Origin: Tubulanus polymorphus
Taxonomy: Eukaryota; Nemertea; Palaeonemertea; Tubulaniformes; Tubulanidae
Assembly: GCF_964204645.1 (NCBI RefSeq)
Contig: NC_134029.1
Span: 9,476,850-9,540,849 of the forward strand
Reading direction: 5' to 3'
Length of the DNA stretch: 64,000 bases
Part shown: positions 22,738 through 36,951 of the stretch, piece by piece
How positions within the stretch are numbered: position 1 is the stretch's first letter
How the letters are laid out: each line of letters begins with the position of its first letter
Notes under the pieces: model-generated
What the model saw: only the letters and a program-made list of their open reading frames with translations
What the model was told of the DNA's origin: nothing
Databases searched by the model: none
Program-made: the position numbers and the translations under genes

Positions 22738-24632
22738 CTACCTGTTAATCTTTGAGAGGACCTCTTTCGCAGTCTGGTTTCCGGAATGCATAGCTCCGTG
22801 TACATAACCAAACGCAGTAGCTGAATACCCCTCGCCGGCGAAATACAACTTATCATTCAAAGGGGCGCTCATCAGAGCGTGATTCTCAGCAGACATCCAC
22901 GGAGGCCAGTTAGTATAGGTGCCGAAATACAGCGGGTTAGTATGCCAGTCGGGTACAATGATTTCAACGGGTTCGGGAACCTGTGCTCCGTACATGCTTC
23001 TCAATACAGCGGTTAATTCAGCTTTAACAGTGTCTACGGACAGACGTGATACTCTATCAGCCTCGTCACCGAACACAGTAGCCAACAGCATATTGGTACC
23101 AGCAGGATGAAGACCTTCGGCTTCCAGACTTTGCCATAGAGTGTAATAACCTTTCGTCGGATGGGCGAAAACGATGTATTCTTTGTTATCCCAGAATCGC
23201 TGGACCTTCTTGTCAAATCTCATGAATATTTTCGTGTAGGTTCCCATGCCGAAACTGTCGAAGGCCACTTGTTTTTGCGGACTTAATCTAGGTATGAAGT
23301 TGACCGCGTCACTTTGCATCACTCCAATGCTGAATGTACATATAGCGTAGTCACCTGTGAAAATCTTACCCGTCTTTGTCTCGACCTTGACACCGCTACG
23401 TGATGAGCCGTAGGCCACCTTGCTGATCGTTTCGTTAAGGATGAGTTGTCGGTCACGGTTCGTTAGAAATTCGTCTGCCAATTTCTCCAGTATAAACCCA
23501 AACCCTCTCTGATCGGTTACGAAGAAATCTTTGTGCGCGAAATTATCCTGCATCGTCTGATAGTGAAGCACCGACGTCATTTCCGGTGTGGCAGCGTTCC
23601 CGTACCCCAGATGAGCAGTCTCGAGTGCCGTCTCAAGGGTTGTTCTTCTCATAGGCCAACCTCCGTAATGTAAAGCCGCGCTTTCAGGTATATCAGCCAT
23701 TTTGTTTTGCGTCATAAACGCCGCAAGCACTTGAGCACCATCTATAGCCTTCATCAACTTCGCAGATATCTTAAATGCCTCGCGCGTGACGTCATTTCCG
23801 GTCGCATCGCGAACCATCAGATTTTCTTGGTTCGAAATGATGCCGGATAGATTGTATTTCTTGGTTAAATCCCACAGCGGGTTCCCGTCAGTACCATGGA
23901 CCCAATTGGCTCCGAGTTCGATTTTCTTATCGCCGAACTCGGTAGCTTTCACTCTTCCGCCGATGTGGTTTTCGGCGTCAATGATAATGAAATCATTGAC
24001 TCCGTGATCGTGTAGATATTTAGCGGCCGAAATACCCGCAGCTCCAGCTCCTAGGATTAATACTTTAGCGTGACGTGGGGGCTTTGCACCTGAAATTGAC
24101 AGAAGTAAGGTGTGAAACGATTGTACACCCTACATTCAAATACATCCTGTATTTCCGGTATTAGTATTTTCGTGACTGTTTTGAAATTTTTGACAATAAC
24201 TTATTGGATGGGCGTTATAGAGAGCTATGAAACAAACTACAATGTAAATACATTAATATATATGTCAAGAAATAGGGGACACCCGTCCAGTCTGAGAAAG
24301 TGTTCCTACCAATAAGAAGTTGAGAACCGTCGAGAAAGCCTAATTGAAGTGTCTCCAGCGTTGAGACACCGTCCACTGGAAGAGTGTTCTTCTACCCATA
24401 GGGAAGCACCGGGAAAATGGTCCTATACGCATATTAAAGGAGACACTGTCCACACAGCACACAAAGTGGTCTTCTACGCATTAGGAGACACCGTCAAGAC
24501 TGGGCGAGTGATCTCTCCGCATAAAGAGTCACCGCCAAGATCACGTGGGAACACGTCATTGAAGTAAAACTTACAATGTATGGCTAGCGCCGCTGCTAAC
24601 AACATAACAGCAATTACAATCGACTTCTTCAT
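22738..24632 (-). CDS. secreted FAD-dependent polyamine/amine oxidase
   Basis: Flavin amine oxidase, predicted to oxidise polyamines or related amines with release of hydrogen peroxide. Two exons: 24632-24575 (donor TT|GTAAGT) and 24089-22738 (acceptor TTTCAG), joined in phase through a Cys codon, 469 residues. Exon 1 is essentially a signal peptide (MKKSIVIAVMLLAAALAIH), so the enzyme should enter the secretory path. The dinucleotide-binding GAGAAG follows at about residues 33-38, then GGRVKATEF, and ELGANWVHG at about 77-85, typical of polyamine oxidases. A C-terminal FAD motif, YFAGEGYSATAFGYVHGAMHSG in part, lies at about 435-456. The length suits plant-type and invertebrate PAOs. The frame is intact. 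Substrate (spermine, spermidine, acetylated forms or another amine) cannot be read from sequence. TATAAG on the - strand lies 33-38 bases before the ATG, rather close for a TATA box. Confidence 0.9.
24270..24545. repeat. degenerate minisatellite in the oxidase intron
   Basis: About five units of 45-60 bp with variants of GAGACACCGTCCA, then AGTGTTCTTCTACGCAT, inside the 485 bp intron of the amine oxidase gene. Units differ in length and sequence, so the array is old. Confidence 0.55.
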
Positions 24633-24679
24633 CGTGTATGTATAAGTACCAGCTTCAAATAGGTCTTATACTGTTTCTG

Positions 24680-26389
24680 TAAAAATCGAAAATATTAGAA
24701 ATTAGAATCAGCATGATATAATCTGACTGTAATCCTTAGATTCTTTTAGAAAACCATTTCTTATAGTTATCCCATGAATGAATATTTGAAGACGGGATAC
24801 CAGACGAGACCTCCGTCGTCGATAGTTCCAACCGAAAGGGCTTTAGCTCAGCAAAAAAAGAAGGTAAAAATGCCCAAATATATGCAGAGAATTAATAGAC
24901 ATGATACCGTATATAGTACAACAAAAACGATTTGCTTTGATCTGATTAATGATACCAGCAAGCTGGTAGTGTCCTGTGTGAAATTTAGTTATTCGATATT
25001 TGTCATCACGATAAAAAAGAATTTTCGTTTAATGCTTTCGACGAAACTTTTTATAAAATTAATTTCGACATTGGCTACTAATATCTAAAAGCCGGGTTAA
25101 TAGTGTTATGACGAGTGGCAAAATGTGGGAATGGATTTGTCCTAATTCTGGAAAATTTTTCACCAGTGCTGGACGCTCCCGTTAATCCAAATTATCGTAC
25201 ACGGGCACGGCTCCCGTAACGATAACCTCATCTTGCATTCTGATATAAATGGATATTTTTATCGGACGGAAAAATCGCGTGCGAAAACATCAAACGCGTT
25301 CGATTTGTTGCGATGATGCGATGAAATCGGCTCCGAAAGCCACTGCACACTTTGACGATGATGCGATATACCATGCGATGAAGCGATCATACGATCAACC
25401 GCAAAGGTGTGTGCGCCTTGCTTTAGAGAAGAAAATATAAGACTACATTACTTTTACGTATCGCGCATCTATTCATCCCTCATGAATTTGCACTTTTCCA
25501 ATTGCGGTATTAAAACTTTCAAAAAACTTACATTCCAAAATATTCGCGCAAAATGGAGTCTTTGCTTTTCCTTTCCAAATCTAAAAAAACAACGTATTTT
25601 ATATTCACACTTACCTTTCTCACCTATGAAGCTCTGTAACAGAACGAGAGGAGGTAAAGCTGACTGTTCACACGATCTCAGACACGGAATCTGCAGACGA
25701 AATACTTATACAGAATAAACTGAATGGGCGTTTCCAATTTAACAATTTAACACATCAATATTAATGACAACGTGTCCGCATAATTCGCATCTGCTTCAGG
25801 TTCGGAGACCATGAAAACATTGTTACGGTTTATTTTCTCGATTTTAATGAGAATCGCAGCTGCAATAAACCCGAAAAGCAGGTCAAATAATTGCCTGATA
25901 TATTGTATGTATTCCATCCCATTGATAGCAATTACGGTTAATGTGGTTCGTTTCAGATTGTTTGTAGGCAAATAAACAACATGTGCCACCAATTTTGTTT
26001 GCCTTTTGTTTGTTGCCTTTTTTTACGAGCATGGTATCGATAATTTTGATGTTCAAATTATGATCGACTCTTTTTCAAGCGGCGTCACCCATCGATAAAT
26101 AGCGATTTTGTTTTGGATATATAGGTTGAAAACCCTTAAACAAAAAGTAACTAAATTCAAATAATTTATTTTGGAGCGCACAAAGAAAAAACCACGCAAG
26201 CACTAAATTTGAATTTCATAGATATCAATTTTATCTAGAATAATGTATCTCTTTGGTATTGACATGAATAATGTTTTTATTTATTACCCATTCTTGATTT
26301 ATAGGTTCAAGTCCAGTATAGCGTGGAATAGTTCCCCGCTCAAAGATACATTTTTAGAAAAGGAGTAAATCGGCTGCGTACTTTTCAAG
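24680..26389. other. upstream of the oxidase gene, nothing recognised
   Basis: Holds the promoter of the - strand oxidase and about 1.6 kb of AT-rich DNA. Open frames (for example 25992-25747 on -) show no family resemblance or convincing splice sites. Confidence 0.4.
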
Positions 26390-26632
26390 ACAAACCGACA
26401 AACCGACATACCGACAAACCGACGAACCGACGAACCGACGAACCGACGAACCGACGAACCGACAAACCGACATACTCGTATTCCCTCGATCCAGCCACGG
26501 GTAATCCACGGAAAAACCCTGTCCCTCGATCCTAGCCACATTAAATAAGGGTAATCCACAGAACCACGCAGCCCCTCGATCGCCACATTATATAAGGGTA
26601 ATCAATAAGGGTAATAATAATATAATAATATA

Positions 26633-26667
<35 letters not shown>

Positions 26668-27395
26668 TAATAATAATAATATAAGGGTAATCCACGCAAC
26701 CACGCAGCCTCTCGATCCCAGCCACTTTATATAAGGGTAATCCACGCAACCACGCAGCCCCTCGATCCTAGCCACTTTATATGAGGGAAATCGGCGGGTA
26801 ATCCACGCATAAACCCAGCCCCTCGATCCTAGCCGCTTTATATGAGGGTAATCGGCGGGTAATCCACGCATATACCCAGCCCCTCGATCCCAGCCACTTT
26901 ATATAAGGGTAATTCATGCACCACACAGCCCCTCGATCCCAGCCAATTTATACAAGGGTAATCCAGGTACATACCCAGCCCCTCGATCCCAGCCACTTAA
27001 CATAAGGGTAATCCACGCATACACGCAGCCCCTCGATCCCAGCCAATTTATACAAGGGTAATCCAGGTACATACCCAGCCCCTCGATCCCAGCCACTTAA
27101 CATAAGGGTAATCCACGCATACACGCAGCCCCTCGATCCCAGCCACTTTATATAAGGGTAATCCACGCAAGGATTTGTCGGTTCGTTGGTTTGCCGGTAT
27201 GTCGGTTTGTCGGTTCGTCGGTATGTCGGTTTGTCGGTATGTCGGTTTGTCGGTATGTCGGTTCGTCGGTTTGTCGGTATGTCGGTTTGTCGGTATGTTG
27301 GTTCGTCGGTTCGTCGGTTGTCGGTTCGTCGGTTTGTCGGTTCGTCGGTTTGTCGGTATGTCGGTTCGTCGGTTTGTCTGTATGTCGGTATGTTC
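26390..27395. mobile_element. foldback-like composite: inverted 8 bp arrays around a minisatellite
   Basis: Left: about ten 8 bp units AAACCGAC/GAACCGAC/ATACCGAC (26390-26475). Right: about 26 units of the reverse complement, GTCGGTTT/GTCGGTTC/GTCGGTAT (27176-27395). Between them lie about a dozen 48-50 bp units, each with GCCCCTCGATCCCAGCCAC and GGGTAATCCACGCA. A two-unit block is duplicated (26946-27043 and 27044-27141). Terminal inverted repeats made of short tandem units are the design of foldback transposons such as Drosophila FB, but no target duplication or coding part was seen, so transposition is unproven. Open frames across the 8 bp arrays (GLSVCRFVG-type) are artefacts of the repeat. 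Confidence 0.6.
26610..26682. repeat. (TAA)n microsatellite within the minisatellite
   Basis: A run of ATA/ATAAT repeats interrupts one minisatellite unit after GGGTAATCAATAAGGGTAAT, probably expanded from the unit's own GGTAATAAT. Confidence 0.8.
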
Positions 27396-28826
27396 GCACG
27401 TCCCTATGGCGTAATGTCGTAAGATTCAATCAGTCCAATATTGGCGGATTAATTCCAAATACCAGTCCAATGTGATAAGTCCCTGCTGGAACTATTTAAT
27501 GCTATAATGGACTTGAGCCGATTTATATACTGTAAGCTGAAATTGTCTCCATTGAGTTTCAACCCGGTGGTTTAGTTGGCAAAATACTGTACGTATATAT
27601 GTTTTCCCTTGGCTCCCATTATATCTTTTCCAGGTTACCATATTTGATAATTAGATGATTTATCGATCAGGTCAGTGAGTTACTAAAATTGGTGGTGCAT
27701 GTATCCGGGTGAGGCACATATATTATACTAGCAAAATACCCGTCCGCAGGACGGGTTAGATACGCGCTACAGCTACCAGAGTACTTCACAGAAGATTTGC
27801 CAAAATATCGTCAGCGGCGGATTCAGGATTTCAGATGCAGGGGTGCACACAGCGAAGCGTTGGGTCGAGGAGTTCCCCCTAAAGTTCTTTTGAATAAGAT
27901 GCGCCTGAGACGCATCTTGGGCACGGTTTGAGTGCATTACTTTTTCAACTCGTAAATTGAATAGCGATTTCATACTTCTACCCAGGAAAACCAAAAATCA
28001 AGAGATTGAGAGGCTGTGCACATACTCAAAGTGCACCCCTGGATCCCTTGCTCTGGAAATAATAATCGTTTCATTAATTCTGAAATGAGCACCATCTCCC
28101 GCTGAATACTGGGTATAGCCCTGACATGAAATAATTCGTAATACCTTTTGTAAAACCTTACAAAATATCGATGCTTGATTGTACACTATATAAATATCAG
28201 ACTTTCACTTAAATACAGTCCCGTGATTGATTTGAATATTTGAATTATGTAGGCCTATATAATAGTGCCTATATTCTCCAGGCCAATCTCCTTTATGGAA
28301 AATCATATATTTTCAGAAAGCCTCTTCTAATTTTTTCCAAATTCCATATATTCTAGTCTCATTATCTTCCATATCCCTGTATACACTGTCAGGTCTGCAG
28401 CCAGGGTTGAGATGCGTCGGGTGCGAACGCCGTGGTTTAGGTCCACAATTGTAGTTTATATCGCACCCCGCCCCCTTGGGGGGCCCTGACTATGGGACTG
28501 GCCGTACATGACAAAAAAAATCTTAATTTGCCGTACAAAATACGGGGAAAGCATACGGGTTGACAGGTATGCGGAATTACATTTTTCCTGCCTCTCCGGG
28601 CCTGCGATACTTCGTGGAATAATTTATCTGGTTGAACCATCAAGTTGAATTTGTATTATATTGTTATCAAGGTTTTCCGCTGAGGGGTTTGATTCCAAAA
28701 AGTATAGTTCTTTTTGGAACCAATTACATTGAATTATATTGCTCAAATATTCCAGGTCATTTAGCTAACCAAAAGGCAATATAGTTAAAGTTGTTTCTAA
28801 TTTTTGCCAAAGGGAAATAATGGTTT
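27396..28826. other. intergenic with repeat fragments
   Basis: Contains a hairpin ACCCGTCCGCAGGACGGGT near 27738-27756 beside TATACTAGCAAAATA, probably an element terminus. A degraded element lies at 27812 to about 28060, with CAGCGGCGGATTCAGG at its left end and GTGCACCCCTGGATCC toward its right end. No gene supported. Confidence 0.4.
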
Positions 28827-29965
28827 TTTGACGCCTTATAAAACGTTACCATTATGAAACCTAAACAATGTTAACCATTCAGCGTCATTTTACAAACGAC
28901 AACCGTAAATCGATGTGCAAAACGTCACAGGTTTATGTGTACACATACAAGCTATTTGGCAAAATATTATTGATAAAGATGTAGAATGGCTCCCTGTGAT
29001 TATATAATGACGTCTATTTGAACGTCGAAATGTTATATTGCATTGAATATCATGAGAAGACGTATTGTAATAGTAAAGGATGTATGATTATATCAGGAGC
29101 GGCAGGCATAAAAAGAAATGATAAGTAAATCGGACTATTCGGTTAAATGGCGGATGTATACACGATTTGGAAGTCTGATATAAAAGTCAGACCCTGACAT
29201 GGGGATGCTAGTGGAATGACGAAGCTATCTACGATCTGAGTAGGGCCGGCGTGAATTTCATCGGTGGCTACAAGCGGTCTATATAAAAACGTGTTAACAT
29301 ATAATTTCAATATTCAAATGTTTTAGAAAATATGTTCGATATAAGGGGTATGCAAGTTTCATGAGATTAGCAATTTATAATAGCATAGCTGTCATATACG
29401 GCTCCGCGTCCATTGATGGCATGTGTATAAGGTGACAATTCAATTCAATACTTTATTGATCCTTATTACACTGAAATTCCGGGATAAAATTTAAAAAACT
29501 TACAAATCTTAAAATAAGAAAATACAAAATACAAGACACACGGTTAATTCATACAGAATAACATGAATAAGTTCTTTAAATGACAATGTCTACTTCAACC
29601 CAGACTCAAGTCTAGGATATCGAGTGACAGCCAAACCGGGCCCCAGGACCGGGCCGGCTGGCTACACGATATGCTCAACGTCATGATGAAGCAAACATCC
29701 AAAGAACTCTTTCTTCAACCATGGAGGCAATGAAGTTGCAGACCAGCTTAGAGGCAAAAGTGAATCGAAGTCGGTCACAAGTTGACAATTTTTTTGAAAT
29801 TAGACCAGTTGAAGACTGTATCATCTACCCAATCGCCAAATCTCATAATTCCCCTAATTTCTTAAAACTTCGATTTCAAATTTGCAATTCCACATTAGCT
29901 TCTCCCAGAAATTCTACATTTTTTCGCAGGCGTCAAATAATTTATTGAAGTTAATTTTCTTGTTT
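28827..29965 (-). mobile_element. 1.1 kb dispersed element, copy C
   Basis: Third copy of the element at 7187-8767 and 15629-16813, same orientation, starting TTTTTTGACGCCTTATAAAACG and ending near TTTTCTTGTTT. Uninterrupted at the site of copy A's insertion. Confidence 0.65.
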
Positions 29966-30021
29966 ATGTATGTATGATATTCCCGGGGGCTACCAGTCGG
30001 TAGAGGCATTGGATGCGCACT

Positions 30022-31740
<1,719 letters not shown>

Positions 31741-31744
31741 AAAT

Positions 31745-32211
31745 AATAATAAATCATATCTCCAATTTAAATATCTAACCATATAACCCCATGATGACCC
31801 ACGGTTCCAAAATCCAAGAATTCACTTCAGGCGAATAGATCTTACGAATACACGCACTTAACAATGATAACAATATTGAAAATTAAGCCCGAAGGCAAGA
31901 GCTAACTGCTACATCGATTTGTTACGAGTATGATCACTATTTCGCGCGGCACCACTCTGATAAACCAATCAATCGCTTTTTTAACTTAGATTATAGAAAT
32001 CATTCATCGATTATCAAGTCATTCTCAATCCCACGAGCTATTCATAAAAACGTGATTGGAAGAGATCTTCGCTAAGAATGTTATCGTGACATTCTTGAAT
32101 TTTACACCCGCGCATTTACAAAAGTAATTGTTCGATGACGATCCAGTTATCACTGTGCTTCTAACCATACGTCGAAGGCATCTCGCCCTTAGTAGATAAT
32201 CTTTTCTTGCT
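31745..32211. other. upstream region of the GPCR gene
   Basis: Unique AT-rich DNA between the LINE tail and the GPCR start. It should hold the GPCR promoter or a 5' UTR splice acceptor; no element could be pinned down. Confidence 0.4.
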
Positions 32212-32611
32212 ATGAATACATCAACCTATTCAACGACAACCCCGACTCTCAGCCCCCTTAAAGGATGTAAGGCAAACGGTTCAACGGAGTATCGAATGTT
32301 CATTGAGACAATAATCGGTCTACCCATTCAGTTTTTCGGGTTAGTCCTGAACGTTATTTGCTATTGCGTTTTACGGAAGCTGCCTTTCAATTCTGGTTAC
32401 TATGTTTTACAATTGCTCGCTATCACGGACGCTTTATTTCTACTAATCTCAATACCTGTGCACAGCGTTGGACTTTTGTGGGCTTACTTACGTTTCGGGA
32501 ATTTTTACAAGTACGAAGGTTGGAATCGATACCTTCCAGAAATCGACACAATTCTATTTCCGTCGATGTTTATTGTGATGACCATCAGGAATTGGTTGGT
32601 CGTACTACTGA

Positions 32612-33010
32612 CCCTTATGAAAATGGTACACGTGTAATTGTAAATGAAAATACACGTGTATTTCAAGTACACGTGTAAAATTGGCCCACTTTTACACGTG
32701 TACTTTATCCCAATTACACGTGTACTTCATCCTAATTACACGTGTACTTCAAGTACACGTGTAAAATTGGCCCAATTTTACACGTGTACTTTATCCCAAT
32801 TACACGTGTACTTCATCCTAATTACACGTGTACTTCATCCTTATTACACGTGTACTTCATCCAAATTACACGTGTATTACACGTGTACTTCATCCTTATT
32901 ACACGTGTTTTTCATCTTGTATTACACGTGTACCTTATCCTAATTACATGTGTATTTCATCCAATATTACACGTGTCTTACACGTGTACTTCATGCTAAA
33001 TACAGGTGTC
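32612..33010. repeat. left subterminal array of ACACGTGT palindromes
   Basis: Seventeen exact ACACGTGT octamers plus decayed ones (ACATGTGT, ACAGGTGT), spaced mostly about 20-22 bp by linkers such as ACTTCATCCTAATT. The block around AAGTACACGTGTAAAATTGG occurs twice. Probably transposase-binding sites; the core CACGTG is also an E-box. Confidence 0.85.
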
Positions 33011-33394
33011 TTCAATTGCTATTTTTTGTTGAATTCAAATCAAACCACCATGTGAGGAAATCTCCTTAATCCATGTGCTGTTTAGAATGAACGTACTCAA
33101 GAGATTCACATTTTCCATACTAACTGATTTATTCATCTTCATAAATTTTATAAATCTTTGAGTAATGGCATGTCTTATGTTGGCCTCTTTCGCACCGTTC
33201 TCCTTTTGACATTGTTCTGAAATGATAACCATTTGAAAAAAATTAAGCAAAAGTATAAAATGATTTCTTTACCCGGATAAATAATTCAACTTCAGCTGCT
33301 TGGGATGATGATTGAATTCTGTAGCTTTTTCTAAGAGTCTTCTGCATATAACAGTTAACAGTTTTTGCACTCTTCAATGACTTGATTTTAAGCC

Positions 33395-34248
33395 ATATGG
33401 TGAAATGCTTGACAATCTGGAAATTTCAATGTTCAACGCCACCTGATGAAAAACAAGGGGTCTAGGGACACCATGCCCATATGGTTTCGAATGCTAACCA
33501 ATCAACATAATAAAATAGAAACAGGACATTGAAACTCACCACTATCATAGAACATGTCACAAGCTACAATTTCATAATTGATCGATGTTATAAAGTATTC
33601 ATAGGTACAAAAATAAATTAGACAAATTGTATATAATTCAATATTCAACTCCCCCTGGTGGTGAGAACAAAAACCTGGGTAACCCCAATTCCACATGAGA
33701 TGAATACTACAACAGTGGTAACAATTATCAAATATCAAGACTATAAGTCAAAACCTGTTGATATTTTCCTTCAAAAACCTTTTTCTATCTATGAATAAGA
33801 ACTGATGACACTAAGATGGCTGCCAAATGTGTCACGCATGACTGATCGAAAAATCTGTCTCGTATGTTTTAGATTGTTAAGAATGTACACCCATTACAAA
33901 TTTCAAAGAAAAATTGCAAACCATTAGGCAGCTACAAGGCAAAAATGACCTTTTTGGGTACAAAAAAGGTCACATGATGGCCATCTTGTGTCAAGATTGA
34001 AGCATCTTCAAAATTTCCCTTGAAAACTTCAAAAAATTGCATAAGTGATGATTTTGGGGAACGAAAATGGCCAATGCAGTTGGCCATCTCGATTCGGACC
34101 AGTTTTGGGCTGGAGACATGGCTAGGATAGATATATGTATAACTTAAATATCAAGAGTATTAAAACCTCCCAAAATACTGGATTCCAACAACAGACGAAC
34201 AAAGGGTGAATGCAATAGCCCGCTTGGGCTAAAGTCTCAAATGGACTA
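33395..34248 (+). mobile_element. Helentron-like element copy 3, nested in the GPCR-splitting transposon
   Basis: Decayed relative of 4753-6012. The left end reads GGGGTCTAGGGACACCATGCCC; then a reduced core with TCAACTCCCCCTGGTGG; AAGATGGCTGCCA; and the right end GCAATAGCCCGCTTGGGCTAAAGTC. A partial second left end precedes it at 33395-33450. Confidence 0.6.
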
Positions 34249-36951
34249 AAGCTGGGGACACATTAGGCAATTTCGTCGAGCACTTATGTTGTGCAACGAA
34301 ATCGTCAGTAAAATCACCTAATTTGTCAGGGTCTGCGCCGACTGAATCGCCCGAATCCAACACGTCCTTCGACTGAATCACCCAACGCATCAGGACACGG
34401 TGATTGTTCGCCTCGAGCGCCATATTAAACGTTAAACCCTCCCCTTTTCTGACCAAGTGCCCTTTTGAATCACAGGTGAAAAATTCCACCCTATGATCGA
34501 AGTGCACAAACCCCATACTACCGTTTCACACCGTGAGACCTGTATTGACTAGTGCCCTTTTCATAAGAGCTGAACCCTCGTTCTTCCAGCTTGGATCCGC
34601 CCCTGTAAATCAACAACAAATGAACGCTAGCCATTATATATTGAATTCATGTACTTACGTATTATTTAGCTGACCCGGTTTGGGTCCAACTTTTTTCCTC
34701 ATGGAAGACTTTCATTGCTTCGCATCCAGTCCAATGCCTTGACAATTAGTTCTTCTTTTAAATGAGTGGACGACAGCATGCATGCACCCAACAGTATTAG
34801 GTTTTCCGAATAATCAGCGTATGGCAGCAGCTGTTGTATCATTCAATAGTGAGTAGGCATCCTAAAATGAGAAGAATTTACAATGCTCACGCTGTAATCT
34901 ATACTAAAACCATTTCGACGCTCATATAATCTATTATGTAAATACCTGATTTTCATCACACTGTCATTGTTGAGAAATCAGTGGAAAATTGAAGGCTCTC
35001 TCGCGCTAACATCATTTTCCAACAATCCCCTGGTGGGCACATTTTTAAGCCAAAAAATGGGAATTCCAATTTAATAGTGTCGGCTTGGATCAATTCTTAT
35101 TGGTGTAGACCCTATAAAGTTTGAAAAAAAATGGTCAAGAATTGATTGCACTAACGTCGTTTTTGCCGACAATCGAAACTCCGACAGCGACCTAATTTCA
35201 TGTCCAGCATACAAATTTAATGGCGATGATGGGCGCACAACAAAATCAAAATGATCCTGCGGTTTTTAGATTGGATGAATAAACACCAAAGAAACTCCAT
35301 TTTTATCCCTCACGATTGGAATGATCACTCACAATTTTTTCACTGGACATTCAATCATTTAAGGCCTACTAATAACCATAACTAATTCAAATTCAATTCA
35401 ATACTAAAAATAAAGATTCTAGGCCTACAATATTTACTTAGTCATGTTAGTTTTCATTCCAATAAGCATATTCTTTTAGTGACCTTGTGGTGGCCTGAAG
35501 CCCAACACAATAAACGTTTACTTTACTACATGTACATAACAATAATAATACCTGAACAATCCACAACGCGTCCTTTAAACGCGGGATAATAAATCAAATG
35601 GCCTTCGACTTTTTCTGTTCCACTTCCATTCGAATCCACTCTAATGAATCTAATCATTCAATGATCCACTATGTGTTTCACCTCAAACAAAGAAGCAGTG
35701 TCACTTTTGGTCCAGTTGTCAATGATCCCCTATTATACATTGTCATCCAATGCGTTTTGCAATCATTATGAGAATATAATACTGAATAGATCGTGAAAGC
35801 CTGTGAAAACGGCGTGAAAACGTGTTGCTTAACAATGGCAATATGGCTGCCACCGCGCAGGGGTGCTTGGGAGTTTAATTGAAATAGATTATTTAATTAT
35901 TAATAAGTTTTACATCAGCATTTTAGTTCTTTTAGAATTTAAGAATAATCGTGATAAGTGATATTTAATTAGTAAAAAAATTACTTATACTAAGTTATTA
36001 TGAAGCTAAGGCAAAATCAATTAAGTAAGTTGAAAATAACGATTCAGTGAAGAAATGACGATCATTTAAATATACGCTGTATTATAAAAATAGACAAAAA
36101 GGTGCATGAATAAGGCCTGTTAGTATTTAATTCAACATTTAGATGAGATTATTTTGTCTAGGTTGTTTTTCTGTTCATTGAAAACCATTTAATCGGAGCT
36201 AGTCAGTTCGTCAGTGAGGTTTTCATTTTAGTAGTGTTCCAAAATGGAAGACAAATAACATAAAGATGCACTTTTTAGTGGAAAAATTACCGGTAAATAT
36301 CGATGTATACCAACCGAATTCGTCTTTTGCAAGCATGGAGTTTGAAAAAGAAATTGCAAGTAGAAGGCCAGTTAAAATACGCGAGTAGGCCTACATGTTA
36401 AACATTTGGAGGTAAGATCATTTTAAATCTAAGCAAATCAAATTGACTTTATTGGTCCTTATCAATAATAATGTTAAACAAGTAAATTATTGGTTTGACA
36501 GTTCAATAAAGTTGACAGGACAAACAAGAGACATGGAGAATTATGCTATTGCATAGGCCAATTGTTTAGTTTAATGTTAATGTTGTTAGTTTTCACAAGC
36601 GGGCTCAGTGCTAATTGAGGGGATGGCCTCTGTCTGTCTCAGTGTCTGTATATTGGACGATCGCATTGTACCACATACTTTTTATGTGTATAACATACAA
36701 AATATGGTGTATACATATATAATGGATAATGTATGATAGACAATGCTAGGTATTTCGTATATAAGCCCTTACAGACAAAAAATCCAGGTCCGATCTGGTA
36801 CGTTATGCATGTTCATCGCAACAATAGGCTACGAAATCGCTAGCTGGAAACCAACCTACGTATAGGCCTACTGTAGCCTTAAGTTCTATATGCTTGGGAA
36901 TAATTTATTCTCAAATTACTTCTTGTTTTGTAGTTTGTAATATGTTGCTAA
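34249..36951. other. non-coding interior of the transposon
   Basis: No conserved frame. Near 34250-34620 there is repeat-like sequence with TTTCGTCG and CTGGATCCGCC-type motifs, perhaps another nested fragment. The rest is AT-rich and unrecognised. Confidence 0.4.

Noticed and set aside
25747-25992. 81-codon - strand frame with a hydrophobic stretch
   Set aside because: No splice context or recognisable family; consistent with a chance frame in AT-rich DNA.
27175-27475. Open frames on both strands across the GTCGGT arrays (SVCRFVG-type repeats)
   Set aside because: An 8 bp repeat without stops is open in all three frames; no start context, splice sites or family resemblance.
32644-33055. 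Three + strand frames reading HVYFILITRVLH-type repeats
   Set aside because: Translation of the ACACGTGT subterminal array of the transposon, not a protein.
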